Part shown: piece by piece, positions 36,076-45,537 of the stretch
Layout of the letters: each line of letters begins with the position of its first letter
How positions within the stretch are numbered: the first letter of the stretch is position 1
From: Gemmataceae bacterium
GTDB lineage: Bacteria; Planctomycetota; Planctomycetia; Gemmatales; Gemmataceae
DNA length: 64,000 nt
Direction of reading: 5' to 3'
Assembly (NCBI GenBank): GCA_901538445.1
Contig: LR594585.1
Coordinates: 1,949,369 to 2,013,368 of the forward strand
Program-made: the position numbers and the translations under genes
The notes under the pieces: generated by a model
The model's database searches: none
Seen by the model: only the letters and a program-made list of their open reading frames with translations
Told to the model about the DNA's origin: nothing

Positions 36076-37083
36076 TCAGTTGCCGTACTCGCCGCCGAAC
36101 CCGATCTTGCCGCCGCCGAACCCACCGATCCCGCCGATCCCGCCCTGGAACCCACCGATTCCGCCCTGGAACCCGCCCTGGAAACCGCCCTGGAACCCAC
36201 CGATCCCCCCGATACCGCCCTGGAAACCACCGATGCCACCAATCCCGCCCTGGAACCCGCCGATGCCACCGATGCCACCGATACCGCCCTGGAACCCGCC
36301 CTGAATCCCACCGATCCCGCCGATCCCGCCCTGGAACCCGCCGATCCCGCCCTGGAATCCGCCGATCCCGCCGATCCCGCCGATGCCACCGATCCCCCCG
36401 CCGATGCCGCCGAGTTGGCCGCCGAGGGCACCGCCGCCCTGGCCGAGGTAGCCCGGCCCGATCTGCGGGAACGGCCCGACGATGAAGTTCCCGCCGCCGA
36501 TCCCGCCGCCCAGACCGCCGCCGATCCCGCCACCCAGGCCGCCGCCGATCCCGCCGATCCCGCCGATCCCGCCGATCCCCTGGATGCCGCCCTGGAACCC
36601 ACCGATCCCACCGCCGATCCCGCCCTGGAACCCACCGATCCCGCCCTGGAACCCGCCGATCCCACCGCCGATCCCGCCCTGGAACCCACCGATCCCGCCG
36701 ATCCCACCACCGAACCCACCGATCCCGCCAATGCCCCCGATCCCACCCTGGATGCCGCCCTGGAATCCACCCTGGATCTGACCGCCGATGCCGCCGATGC
36801 CCTGGATGCCACCCTGGATCTGGCCGCCGATGCCCTGGATGCCGCCCTGGATCTGGCCCTGGATCTGGCCGCCGAGGCCCGCCACGCCGCCACCGCCAAT
36901 GCCCGCGATACCGAGCGCGCCGGGGGCCAGCAGCGGGCGGAACGCGCCCGGCGGGACGTACGGGATGAAGTTGTTCCGGAACTGCCGCTGCTGCGCGCTC
37001 ACGACGCCCGTCAGCGGGAGGGCGGCGAGGGCACTCAGCGCGACCGCGGCCTGGAATAAACGCCGCTGAGACGTACGGAACAT
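36076..37083 (-). CDS. Secreted Gly-rich GGI/GGFQ repeat protein
   Basis: A 335-residue protein with a signal peptide ending near VVSAQQ (about residue 31), then QRQFRNNFIPYVPPGAF. The remainder is nearly all Gly, Ile, Phe and Gln in triplets such as GGI, GGF and QGG, interrupted once by NFIVGPFPQIGPGYLGQGGG (about 195). There are no Cys residues and almost no charges. It would be exported and could form fibres, a matrix or an ice- or surface-binding array; no function is known. The codons vary between repeats, so the array is old or selected at protein level. The ATG at 37083 starts the signal peptide. Confidence 0.8.
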   Translation of the reverse strand: MFRTSQRRLFQAAVALSALAALPLTGVVSAQQRQFRNNFIPYVPPGAFRPLLAPGALGIAGIGGGGVAGLGGQIQGQIQGGIQGIGGQIQGGIQGIGGIGGQIQGGFQGGIQGGIGGIGGIGGFGGGIGGIGGFQGGIGGGIGGFQGGIGGFQGGIGGGIGGFQGGIQGIGGIGGIGGIGGGLGGGIGGGLGGGIGGGNFIVGPFPQIGPGYLGQGGGALGGQLGGIGGGIGGIGGIGGIGGFQGGIGGFQGGIGGIGGIQGGFQGGIGGIGGIGGFQGGIGGIGGFQGGIGGIGGFQGGFQGGFQGGIGGFQGGIGGIGGFGGGKIGFGGEYGN

Positions 37084-37362
37084 GTGTGGCTCCCGGTCAG
37101 CCAAGGTGAGTGAGTGTGGAACGTGGGCGATGCGATCCCGAGGGCATGCTACCTGACAATTTAGCAGACGGCGGCAACGTGGGCAAACGGCTGCAACCAA
37201 TTATCACGAATACTGTTCAGATGATGAACATAGTATCGGTTGTGAACCCGCGACGATCAGGGACGTGCGTTGCGGCGGGGCCGCGGTGCGTCGGAACGGA
37301 CACGGCCCGTGATCGCCGCGGGCCGGAAGGAGCGGTTGTAAGGGCGGTATCGGCCGCGCGTG

Positions 37363-38754
37363 TCACGGAGCGAGCGAGAGCCACCCGGCCAGGGCACCGG
37401 CGGCGACCGCGGCCAGCGCGACCGCGGCGTACACCAGCGCGCGGCTCCTCGGCGCCGCGGCGGCCACGGGGACGGGAACTGGGGCGGGGGCCGGTTGCGG
37501 GAGCGGGGCCGTCCGCGGGCGGGCCTTCAGGGGCGGGGCGCTCTGGGTGTCGTGCCCGGAGATGGACCCGGTCTCCTGGCTCGCGTGGGCCGGGTCCGCC
37601 TCTTCGGTCAGCACGGCGAGAGCGACGATGTCGGACCCGGTGCGGCGCGGGGCGCTCGCGGCGATGTCGGCGAGCGTGGCCTGGAGGCTGCCCCTCTGCG
37701 CGACCCGCGTGCGGCCCATGCCGGCGGCGACGCGGGGGCTGGCGAGCACCCACGGGGCCAGCGCGGCGACCACCTCGGCCGGCGTCTGGTAGCGGTCCTC
37801 GGGCTTCTTCTCGAGCATCCGGGCCACGACGGCGCTCAGCTCGGGCGGCACCTCGGGCCGCAGCGACGACAGCGCCGGCGGGGTGGTGATCTGGTGCTGG
37901 AGGAGCTTCTGGGCGGTCGTGCCCTCGAACGGGGGCTTGCCGGCGATGAGGGCGAACAGGGTGGCCCCGAGCGAGTACACGTCGGCCCGGCCGTCCATCG
38001 GGAGGTTCATCGCCTGCTCGGGCGGGCTGAAGTCGGCGGTGCCGGCGGCCTCGGCGGCCGAGCCCCCGGGGTACGCGGGCGCGTCGGCGGTCGCGTGCGG
38101 GTGCGCGAGGCCCATGTCGAGCACCTTGATGGTGCCGTGGCGGTCGAGCATCAGGTTGGCGGGCTTCACGTCCCGGTGGACGAACCCGCGCTCGTGGGCG
38201 TGCTGGAGCCCGGTGGCGGCCTGTGCGGCGTACTCGGCGGCGGCCGCGAAGGGGACCCGCCCGCGGGCGATCACCTTCTCCAGCGACTCGCCCTCGATGT
38301 GCTCCATGACGAGGAACGGGGTGCCCTTGTCGGCGGTCACGTCGAACACGCGGACGATGTTCGGGTGGTCGAGCGCGGCGGCGGCGCGGGCCTCGTTCAG
38401 GAACGTCTCGGCGGCCCGCTTGGGGTCCGCCCCCTTGCCCGGGATCAGCACCTTGAGGGCGACCTTCCGGTTCAGGCCGGTGTGCTCGGCGAGGTACACC
38501 GCACCGACCCCGCCCTTGCCGAGCAGGTCGAGGACGGTGTACGAGCCGAGGCGGAACCCCTTGTGGCGGCCGGCGAGGAGCTGGTCGGCCTGGAACCGGG
38601 TGAGGACGCCCGTGGCGACGAGTTCGCTGGCGGCGAGCTTCGGGTCGCGCGGCAGCGGCTGGCCGGCGAGCGCCGCGAGCTTGCGCGGGGCCGCGACGCC
38701 GCTCTTCTTGAGCAACTCGATCAGCTCGGCGGCCGACGTTGGCGGTGTGGGCAT
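37363..38754 (-). CDS. Membrane-anchored Hanks-type Ser/Thr protein kinase
   Basis: A 463-residue kinase. Residues 1-70 form a small N-terminal domain common in planctomycete kinases (LVATGVLTRFQADQLLAGR). The catalytic domain (about 72-335) has the Gly loop GKGGVGAVY (79-87), K101, E121, HRDVKPAN (193-200) and DMG (213-215) in place of DFG. A Pro-rich linker leads to one C-terminal helix (about 439-459), so the kinase faces the cytoplasm with only two or three residues outside. There is no sensor domain. It is a candidate source of the phosphothreonine read by FHA proteins. Confidence 0.94.
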   Translation of the reverse strand: MPTPPTSAAELIELLKKSGVAAPRKLAALAGQPLPRDPKLAASELVATGVLTRFQADQLLAGRHKGFRLGSYTVLDLLGKGGVGAVYLAEHTGLNRKVALKVLIPGKGADPKRAAETFLNEARAAAALDHPNIVRVFDVTADKGTPFLVMEHIEGESLEKVIARGRVPFAAAAEYAAQAATGLQHAHERGFVHRDVKPANLMLDRHGTIKVLDMGLAHPHATADAPAYPGGSAAEAAGTADFSPPEQAMNLPMDGRADVYSLGATLFALIAGKPPFEGTTAQKLLQHQITTPPALSSLRPEVPPELSAVVARMLEKKPEDRYQTPAEVVAALAPWVLASPRVAAGMGRTRVAQRGSLQATLADIAASAPRRTGSDIVALAVLTEEADPAHASQETGSISGHDTQSAPPLKARPRTAPLPQPAPAPVPVPVAAAAPRSRALVYAAVALAAVAAGALAGWLSLAP

Positions 38755-39200
38755 GGCCTCACAACCCAGTGAAACTTAGAGGGGGCGACGTGCGAACCCT
38801 GAACTCGCGACCGAGTATAAACCAGTGCCGGGGTCAATGAAAGAGGCATGAGAGTAAAAAGTACCGCACTTCACAAGGTCCGCGAGTGCGGAGCGATTTA
38901 TGTGTGACGCGGCGACAGACCTGACAGTTCCATATTCGACCCGCACCCGGGTGAAGTAAACGGCAATTCGCGAGATTCCGGCGGACCGGGCGGCCCCGGA
39001 GGACCGGTCGCGCGGCCCGGCCGCCCGCCGCACCGGGACTGAGTTTGTCTTCTGTAGCTGGCCTCTGTGAGGCCGGCGCGTCTCGAACACCGTGGGCGTC
39101 CGGGGTCACAGACCCCGGCTACAACCAGGAAAGCACGTGACATCGGTGCCGCGCAGGGCCGCGTGCGAAGAGCAAGGCCGACGCGGGCCGCCGGGGCGGG
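38755..39200. other. Intergenic region with family G palindrome
   Basis: No gene in 446 bases. It includes the kinase upstream region and the element at 39053-39114. Confidence 0.6.
39053..39114. repeat. Palindromic element, family G copy 2
   Basis: TGTAGCTGGCCTCTGTGAGG at the left resembles the copy at 1704. The right end CCGGGGTCACAGACCCCGG is a related but different palindrome ending GCTACAACC, so the element looks recombined. Confidence 0.7.
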
Positions 39201-39572
39201 TCAGCGGCCGTACACCTTCTTCGGGTCGAACACCCGCTCGCCCACGACGGCCAGTTCGCCGGCGTCGAGCTTGCGGAAGAAGCAGCTCTTGTACCCCTCG
39301 TGGCACGCGGCCCCGCCGACCTGCTTCACCTTGAGCAGCACCGCGTCGGCGTCGCAGTCGACGTACACGCCGACCACCTCCTGCACGTTGCCGCTCTCCT
39401 CGCCCTTGCGCCACAGCTTGCCCCGGCTCCGGCTGAAGTACACGGCCCGGTTCGTGCGCACGGTCTCCTCGAACGCCTCGCGGTTCATCCACGCGAGCAT
39501 CAGCACCTCGCCCGTGTCGGCGTCCTGGGCGACCGCGGTCACGAGCCCGCCGGCCTTGTCGAAGTCTAGCAT
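39201..39572 (-). CDS. hisI: Phosphoribosyl-AMP cyclohydrolase
   Basis: A 123-residue enzyme of histidine synthesis that opens the adenine ring of PR-AMP. The family motifs are complete: [16 protein letters not shown], the metal-binding DCDADAVL and [10 protein letters not shown]. It has no fused HisE domain. It is the last gene of a likely three-gene operon (apt, membrane protein, hisI), with a 32-bp gap before it. The ATG at 39572 gives the standard length. Co-location with apt links two purine-nucleotide-related steps. Confidence 0.95.
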   Translation of the reverse strand: MLDFDKAGGLVTAVAQDADTGEVLMLAWMNREAFEETVRTNRAVYFSRSRGKLWRKGEESGNVQEVVGVYVDCDADAVLLKVKQVGGAACHEGYKSCFFRKLDAGELAVVGERVFDPKKVYGR

Positions 39573-39604
39573 CGTCGGTGTGTGGGTTGGGGGTTCGGGG
39601 GCGG

Positions 39605-40156
39605 TCAGCGGAGGTACTGCGCGTCCGGGTCGGCCGGCGGCAGCGCCCGCCCGGCGGCGATGGCGGCCTTCACGTCGGCCCGGCTCAGGACGACCAGCGC
39701 CCAGAACCCGGCCGGCACGCCGAGGACGCAGCAGCACCCGACCGTACACGGGATCATCGCGAGGACCGAGCCCGCGATCGGGAGGGCCCGCCCGGACAGG
39801 GTCACCAGCTTGTACCCGCCGAGGAGCACGACCAGCGACGAGCCGATCCCGAGGGCGTACCCGACCCACGCGGCCGGGTGCGCGGCCGCGTCCCGGGCCT
39901 GGGTCAGGAGGTTCCGCCACCCGTCCTTTTGTTCCTGGGGAATGTTCGGGTCGGCGTCGATCCGGGCGATCGCGTCGTCCATCTGGGCCGGCACCTGGGG
40001 CAACTGGATCAGGCCCCACACCGAGCCGATGAGCGAGAGGAGCCCGGTCAGGAGCAGCAGCACGCCGGGGAGCTGCGCCGCCGACCGGGCCGCGGCGAGT
40101 TCCTGCGGGGAGAGCTGGCCGGGGGAGTCGTAGCCGCCGTCGGGGTAGCCGGACAT
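39605..40156 (-). CDS. Polytopic membrane protein of unknown function
   Basis: A 183-residue protein with an acidic, Gly/Ser-rich start ([14 protein letters not shown]) and about four hydrophobic segments ([39 protein letters not shown] and two near the C-terminus, with CTVGCCC). The first two helices are separated by about 60 hydrophilic residues. It lies 10 bp after apt and 32 bp before hisI on the same strand. No family was recognised. Confidence 0.75.
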   Translation of the reverse strand: MSGYPDGGYDSPGQLSPQELAAARSAAQLPGVLLLLTGLLSLIGSVWGLIQLPQVPAQMDDAIARIDADPNIPQEQKDGWRNLLTQARDAAAHPAAWVGYALGIGSSLVVLLGGYKLVTLSGRALPIAGSVLAMIPCTVGCCCVLGVPAGFWALVVLSRADVKAAIAAGRALPPADPDAQYLR

Positions 40157-40166
40157 CGGTGTCTCG

Positions 40167-40679
40167 TCAGTAGGTGAGCAGGCTGAAGCAGTCGCGGCCG
40201 CCGAGCAGCGACCGGCCCTTGAGGAACGACAGTTCGATCAGGAACGCGCACCCGACGACCGCGCCGCCGGCCCGCTCGATCAGCTCGCACGCGGCCGCCA
40301 TCGTGCCGCCGGTGGCGAGGACGTCGTCCACCACCAGCACCCGCGCCCCGGGCGGGACCGCGTCCTCGTGGACGTGCAGCTCGGCCGACCCGTACTCGAG
40401 GTCGTACTTGTGGCTCCGGGTCCTGTACGGGAGCTTGCCCGGCTTGCGGAGCGGGACCAGCCCCTTGCGGAGCTCGAGCGCCACCGGGGCGGCGAACAGG
40501 AACCCGCGGGCCTCGGCCGCGGCGATCAGGTCGATCCGCTCCGTGGCGTAGTGGGCGGCGAGCCGCGCGACCGAGTACGCGAACGCGCCGGGGTCCAGCA
40601 GCAGCGGGGTGATGTCCTTGAACATCACGCCGGGCTTGGGGAAGTCCGGCACGTCGCGGATGAAGCTCTTCAGGTCCAT
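40167..40679 (-). CDS. apt: Adenine phosphoribosyltransferase
   Basis: A 170-residue purine salvage enzyme (adenine + PRPP to AMP). The sequence follows the family throughout: IRDVPDFPKPGVMFKDITPLL at the N-terminus, EARGFLFAAPVA, and the PRPP-binding motif VLVVDDVLATGGT at about 118-130. The ATG at 40679 gives the standard length. It heads the apt/membrane protein/hisI set. A single half of a family A palindrome (GGCGAGCGGGGCGTGG, near 40728) lies in its upstream region. Confidence 0.96.
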   Translation of the reverse strand: MDLKSFIRDVPDFPKPGVMFKDITPLLLDPGAFAYSVARLAAHYATERIDLIAAAEARGFLFAAPVALELRKGLVPLRKPGKLPYRTRSHKYDLEYGSAELHVHEDAVPPGARVLVVDDVLATGGTMAAACELIERAGGAVVGCAFLIELSFLKGRSLLGGRDCFSLLTY

Positions 40680-40842
40680 GGGGCGGCTCCGGGGTCCGAG
40701 GTGTCTTACGGCCGCGCCGGCCTCTTGGCGAGCGGGGCGTGGCCCCCGGGTTCCGCCCGCCGGGCCCGCGGACGCACCCGCGACGGGCCGCCGCTCCGGT
40801 CCCGGTGATACACTGAACGCACCCCCGCGGAGCACCACGACC

Positions 40843-42066
40843 ATGTACGACGACTCGCCGGACGACGCGCCCCCGACCCCGCAGCTCGACCCGGCCACGT
40901 TCGGCCGGGTCCGCGACGCGCTCGAAGCCGACGGCGCGCCGGCGGCCGTCCAGACGCTCATCGACCACCTCCGCGCCGCCGACGACTTCCAGAACCTCTT
41001 CTACGCGCTGCTCCTCAAGAAGCGCGTCGAACTCGGCGTGTCCCCGTTCCCGACCGGCCCGTCCACCGAGCTGCCGCCCGAGACGCACGAGCCCTACGAG
41101 GCGGCCATCCGCGCGGCCGGCCGCGAGGTCGGCGGCGAGCTGCTGGCCCGCCGCCGGTTCCAGCAGGCGTGGATGTTCTACCGCATGCTCGGCGAGGTCG
41201 AGCCGGTCAAGGCGGCGCTCGAGGCGTTCGAGCCGGGGCCGGACGACGACGTGTACCCGGTCATCGAGATCGCGTGGCAGGGCGGGCTGCTCCCGAAGAA
41301 GGGGTTCGACCTCGTCCTCGACCGCAACGGCGTGTGCTCGGCGATCACGATGGTAAGCGGGTCGGACCTGAACACCAACCCGGAGCTGCGCGACTACTGC
41401 GTCGGCCGGCTGATTCGCGCGCTGCACGCGCAGCTCGACGAGCGGCTCCGCGGCGACCTCGCGGCCCGCGGCGCGAGCGCCCCGGCCGAGTTCACGGTTC
41501 GGCAGATCGTCGAGGCGCACCCGGAGCTGCTCGCCGACGACGCGTACCACATCGACACGTCGCACCTGTCGAGCGTGGTGCAGATGAGCACGCAGCTCGC
41601 GGCCGGCCCCGAGAACGAGATGGCGCAGCAGTTGTGCCACTACGGGCGGCGGCTTTCCATCGGGCTCCAGAACCGCGGCGAGGCGCCGTTCGACGACGGG
41701 TACGACGACTACCTCGCGTACCTGAAGGTGGTGGCCGGCGCGCCGGCCCCGCCGCGGATCGGGAACCCGGCCGACGTCGAGGCCGGGCTCGCGGTGTTCC
41801 GGGCAAAGGCCGAACGCGAGTACGAAGAGGGCAGCACGTACTCGGCCCAGGTGTACATCAACCTGCTGCTGCGTGCGAACCGGCCCGCCGAGGCGCTCGC
41901 GGCGGCGAAGCAGTTCCTGCTGGCCGAGGACGAGCGGAACCTGATCTGCCCCGGGGTGAACGACCTCGCGAAGCGGGCCGGCGACTACGGGGCGATCGCC
42001 GAGGCCGCGAAGGCCCGCAACGACCCCGTCGGCTACCTCGCCGGGCTCCTCGCCGGGCGGAAGTGA
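40843..42066 (+). CDS. Helical protein of unknown function
   Basis: A 407-residue, largely alpha-helical, acidic protein without a signal peptide or membrane segment. Paired-helix patterns at the start (about 20-75) and end (about 310-400, YSAQVYINLLLRANRPAEALAAAKQFL) resemble TPR-like repeats. No enzyme motif was seen. It is divergent from apt. It probably acts in the cytoplasm as a scaffold; this is only a guess from composition. Likely specific to this lineage. Confidence 0.75.
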   Translation: MYDDSPDDAPPTPQLDPATFGRVRDALEADGAPAAVQTLIDHLRAADDFQNLFYALLLKKRVELGVSPFPTGPSTELPPETHEPYEAAIRAAGREVGGELLARRRFQQAWMFYRMLGEVEPVKAALEAFEPGPDDDVYPVIEIAWQGGLLPKKGFDLVLDRNGVCSAITMVSGSDLNTNPELRDYCVGRLIRALHAQLDERLRGDLAARGASAPAEFTVRQIVEAHPELLADDAYHIDTSHLSSVVQMSTQLAAGPENEMAQQLCHYGRRLSIGLQNRGEAPFDDGYDDYLAYLKVVAGAPAPPRIGNPADVEAGLAVFRAKAEREYEEGSTYSAQVYINLLLRANRPAEALAAAKQFLLAEDERNLICPGVNDLAKRAGDYGAIAEAAKARNDPVGYLAGLLAGRK

Positions 42067-42127
42067 CCGGCGTCGTGTCTTGGCGAGCGGGCGTCGATTG
42101 CCCCCCGAGTCGTTGGCGATGCATCTT

Positions 42128-42202
42128 GGCGAGCGGGGGACGTAAGTCCCCCGGTGAATGAGAATGGCGGTTCTACCGGGGGACTCACGTCCCCCGCTCG
42201 CC
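42128..42202. repeat. Palindromic element, family A copy 2
   Basis: 28-bp arms at 42128-42155 and 42175-42202 with one mismatch. It lies in the 287-bp spacer before the WXXGXW gene, which otherwise shows no gene. Confidence 0.93.
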
Positions 42203-42353
42203 TCAATCTCGGAACTTGGCCCCCACCTCGCGTTCGCGCCCCGCACGTCCGCCGCTATACCCCCGCCCCGTCCCGATCCCGGCGCAAGTTTTGCTTCGGA
42301 GTCTGTTCTTGTGGTGCAACATCGAGCGCCCCACGCTGCACGCGAGGTCCATA

Positions 42354-45170
42354 ATGCAACTCCATCTCCCCCGACTCATCCCGGCCGGCGTCTTGCTCGG
42401 CCTGATCGTCGCCCTGACCGCCGGGGCGACGCCGGCCCAGCAGCCGCTACCGGAACTCCCGCCGCCCGGCGGGGTCCAGCCCGCACAGTTCGCCCAGGCC
42501 GACCCGAACCAGCCGGCCGGCGAGAACCAGACCGAGGTGCTGGCCCGCGGGCCGGTCCACGAGGCGTTCGCGACCACGGCCGAGGCACCGGCCCCCAGCC
42601 CGGTCGTGGCCCAGGAGCCGCCGGAGCCGATCGAGGAGCTGCCCCCCGAGGACAAGCCCGAGGGCGAGAACGTCCTGTGGATCCCCGGGTACTGGCACTG
42701 GGACGACGACGCGGACCGGTACATCTGGATCAGCGGGTTCTGGCGGGTGTCGCCCCCGAACCGCGTGTGGGTGCCCGGGTCGTGGCGCGACGTCCGCGGC
42801 GGGAACCAGTGGGTCGCCGGGTTCTGGCAGGAGACGCTGCCCCCGCAGGCCGCCGGGCAGCCGGCCCAGGAGCAGCCCGAGATCCAGTACCTGCCGCCGC
42901 CGCCCGAGTCCGTCGAGGTCGGCCCGACGACCCCGGCGCTGACGCAGACCAGCTTCTACGTCCCGGGCTCGTGGGTGTGGCGGGGCCGGTTCCTGTGGCG
43001 GCCCGGGTTCTGGATCGAGCACCGCCCGAACTGGGTGTGGGTGCCGGCCCACTACCGGTGGTCCCCGCTCGGGTACATCTTCGTCGAGGGGTACTGGGAC
43101 TACCCGCTCGCCACCCGCGGGGTGTTGTACGCCCCGGTGTACTTCCCCCGGCCGGTGTACGCGCAGCCCGCGTTCGTCTACACGCCCGCCTACGTCGTGA
43201 GCGAGCCGGCGATGGTCGGGGCGCTGTTCGTGCGGCGCGGGTTCGGCTCGTACTTCTTCGGCGACTACTTCGCCCCGCGGTACGCCAACAACGGGTTCAA
43301 CGCGTGGTGCGGGACGTTCGGCGGCGGCGGGGGCGGGTTCGCGATCGGGTTCGGCACCGGCCGGGCCTGGGGGTACGACCCGCTGTGGAGCTACTACTCG
43401 GTCCGCAACCGGCAGAACGTTGCCTGGAACCGCGGGGTCGCCGACCTGTACGGCGGCCGGTTCAACGGCACCGTGCCCCGGCCCCCGGTGAACCTCGTGC
43501 AGCAGAACACGGTGATCAACCGGATCACCAACGTCACGAACGTGACCAACGTGAACCGCAACGTCACGAACAACATCACCGTCGTGAACCGGCACGCCAC
43601 GGTGAACAACACCAACGTCACCGACGTGGCGATGCTGGCCCCCGCGAAGGTCGCCCGCGACCTCCAGCCGGACGCGAAGATCCAGCCGATCTCGGCCCAG
43701 GTCCGGCGGGCCGAGGCGGCCCAGGCCAAGGAGATCCGCAGCGTCGCCGTCGAGCGGCGGAAGCTGGAAACGGCCGCGGTCGCCAAGGGGCCGGTCGCCG
43801 CGCCCAAGGGGGCCGAGCCGGTCGCCCCGCGGACCCTCAAGATCGAGGTGCCGAAGACGGTCGCCGCCCGCGCCCGCGTGGCCGACGACAAGAAGGCCCC
43901 GCCGGCCAACCCGTACCGCGACCAGAAGGCCGCCCAGAAGGTGGACCCGAACGCCGACCGCGGCGACAACGACAACAACCCGCACCCGGTGTTCACCCCG
44001 AAGATCGAGCGCAAGACCGACCCGAAGCTGAACCCGAAGATCGACCCCAAGGACCTCCCGGACCCGAAGGCCAACCCGAAGGTGAACCCCAAGTTTGACC
44101 CGAAGGACGACCCCGATCCGAAGGTGAATCCGAAGGTCAACCCCAAGGTGGACCCGAATCCGAAGGTCGATCCCAAGGTCGGGCCGAAGGTGGACCCGAA
44201 CCCGAAGATCGATCCCAACCCGAAGGTGGACCCGCTGCCCAAGGTGAACCCGAAGCGGGACCCTAAGGACGATCCGGACCCGAAGGTCAACCCGAAGGTG
44301 GACCCCAAGGTCGGTCCGAAGGTCGACCCGAGCCCGAAGGTCGATCCGTTGCCCAAGGTGAACCCCAAGGTCAACCCGCCGGTGGATCCTCTGCCCAAGG
44401 TGAACCCGAAGCGCGACCCGAAAGACGACGATCCGGACCCGCGCCCGAAGGTGAACCCGAAGCGTGACCCGGTGGACGACCCGCGGCCCAAGGTGAACCC
44501 CAAGGTGAACCCGCCGGTCGACCCGAACCCGAAGGTCGATCCGCAGCCCAAGCTCCCGCCGAAGTTGCCGCCGGTGGTGCCGCCGCAGCCGCAGCCACAG
44601 CCGGTCCCGCAGCCGAAGCAACCGGTGCCCCAGCCCAAGCAGCCGGTGCCGCCGCAGCCACTGCCGGTGCCCCAGCCCAAGCAGCCGGTTCCGCCGCAAC
44701 CGGTGCCCCAGCCGCAGCCCCAGCCGAAGCAACCGCCCAAGGGGGAACCGAAGGATCCCAAGGAGCCCCGCGACCCGAAGAAGGACCGCGACCCGAAGGA
44801 TAATGACCCGAAGTCGTTCGCCCCGCCGGCGGTCCAGGCCCCGCGGGTTCAGGCGCGGCCCCCGGTGGCGGTCCCGCAGTTCACCCGGCCGATGCCGCCG
44901 GTGGCCCAGCCCCAGCCGGCACGGCTCACGCCGCAGGCGCTACCGCGGGTGCAACCGCAGCCCGTGCCGGTGCCCAAGGCGCAACCGCGGGTGCAACCGC
45001 AACCGGTGCCCGTGCCGAAGGCGCAGCCGCGCCAGCCGCAGCCGGTGCCGAAGGCCCAGCCGCGGCCGCAGCCGCAGCAGCCGCGGGTGCAACCGGTGCC
45101 CCAGCCGCGGACCGCCCCGCAGCCCAAGGCACCGGACCGCGGGGGCCGGCCCGACCGGAAGCGGAACTGA
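42354..45170 (+). CDS. Exported WXXGXW-repeat protein with Pro-Lys-Asp repeat tail
   Basis: A 938-residue protein with a signal peptide (ending near ATPAQQ). Residues about 105-260 hold at least five WxxGxW-type repeats (WIPGYWHW, WISGFWRV, WVPGSWRD, WVAGFWQE, YVPGSWVW). A Tyr/Gly/Phe-rich segment and an Asn/Val-Thr-rich stretch (NVTNVTNVNRNVTNN, about 400-420) follow. From about 560 to 770 the chain is built of (N/D)PK(V/I) repeats, ending in Pro-Gln-Lys tracts. It is probably a cell-surface or periplasmic structural protein with a very long extended tail. The ATG at 42354 has an AGG-type ribosome-binding site. Confidence 0.85.
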   Translation: MQLHLPRLIPAGVLLGLIVALTAGATPAQQPLPELPPPGGVQPAQFAQADPNQPAGENQTEVLARGPVHEAFATTAEAPAPSPVVAQEPPEPIEELPPEDKPEGENVLWIPGYWHWDDDADRYIWISGFWRVSPPNRVWVPGSWRDVRGGNQWVAGFWQETLPPQAAGQPAQEQPEIQYLPPPPESVEVGPTTPALTQTSFYVPGSWVWRGRFLWRPGFWIEHRPNWVWVPAHYRWSPLGYIFVEGYWDYPLATRGVLYAPVYFPRPVYAQPAFVYTPAYVVSEPAMVGALFVRRGFGSYFFGDYFAPRYANNGFNAWCGTFGGGGGGFAIGFGTGRAWGYDPLWSYYSVRNRQNVAWNRGVADLYGGRFNGTVPRPPVNLVQQNTVINRITNVTNVTNVNRNVTNNITVVNRHATVNNTNVTDVAMLAPAKVARDLQPDAKIQPISAQVRRAEAAQAKEIRSVAVERRKLETAAVAKGPVAAPKGAEPVAPRTLKIEVPKTVAARARVADDKKAPPANPYRDQKAAQKVDPNADRGDNDNNPHPVFTPKIERKTDPKLNPKIDPKDLPDPKANPKVNPKFDPKDDPDPKVNPKVNPKVDPNPKVDPKVGPKVDPNPKIDPNPKVDPLPKVNPKRDPKDDPDPKVNPKVDPKVGPKVDPSPKVDPLPKVNPKVNPPVDPLPKVNPKRDPKDDDPDPRPKVNPKRDPVDDPRPKVNPKVNPPVDPNPKVDPQPKLPPKLPPVVPPQPQPQPVPQPKQPVPQPKQPVPPQPLPVPQPKQPVPPQPVPQPQPQPKQPPKGEPKDPKEPRDPKKDRDPKDNDPKSFAPPAVQAPRVQARPPVAVPQFTRPMPPVAQPQPARLTPQALPRVQPQPVPVPKAQPRVQPQPVPVPKAQPRQPQPVPKAQPRPQPQQPRVQPVPQPRTAPQPKAPDRGGRPDRKRN

Positions 45171-45270
45171 CCGCCCAAGCAACAATCACTCTGCCGGCCG
45201 CCGGGCCACCAACCCGGCGGCCGGTGCGTTTTCCGCCCGCCACGCGGAACTCGTTGATTGCAGCGATCCT

Positions 45271-45437
45271 GGCGAGCGGGGGGCGTGATACCGACTCTCG
45301 TGGATTCGTTTCTGTCTTCTGTCTCGGTGGGGCAGGCATTCTTGCCTGCCTCCCCAGGCGGTTGGAGGCAGGCAAGAATGCCTGCCCCACCGGAGACAAC
45401 TGATCCATGCGACTCGGTATCACGTCCCCCGCTCGCC
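45271..45437. repeat. Family A palindrome, copy 3, split by a family B element
   Basis: 24-bp arms (45271-45294 and 45414-45437) with one mismatch, but separated by 119 bases instead of the 19-32 seen in the other copies. The extra length contains the family B element. Confidence 0.9.
45326..45391. repeat. Palindromic element, family B copy 1
   Basis: Perfect 28-bp arms (45326-45353 and 45364-45391), core GGGGCAGGCATTCTTGCC, loop 10 bases. Copy 2 is at 54827-54890. Confidence 0.95.
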
Positions 45438-45537
45438 CAAATCACAGGTACACCCGCCCGCACACTTCCCCTTGAATCGCGCCCGGCCTCCCGCTGACAA
45501 TACCCGCACCCGGTCACCGCACCCGTGCGAGGCGAAC

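Larger units (their letters stand above)
45171..45537. other. Intergenic region with nested palindromes
   Basis: No gene in 367 bases. A family A element (45271-45437) contains a complete family B element in its loop. The promoter of the alanine dehydrogenase gene must lie here, probably after 45437. Confidence 0.8.

Noticed and set aside
36076-37083. Gly-rich repeats as non-coding satellite DNA
   Set aside because: There is a single uninterrupted frame with a signal peptide, and synonymous codon variation between repeats supports coding.
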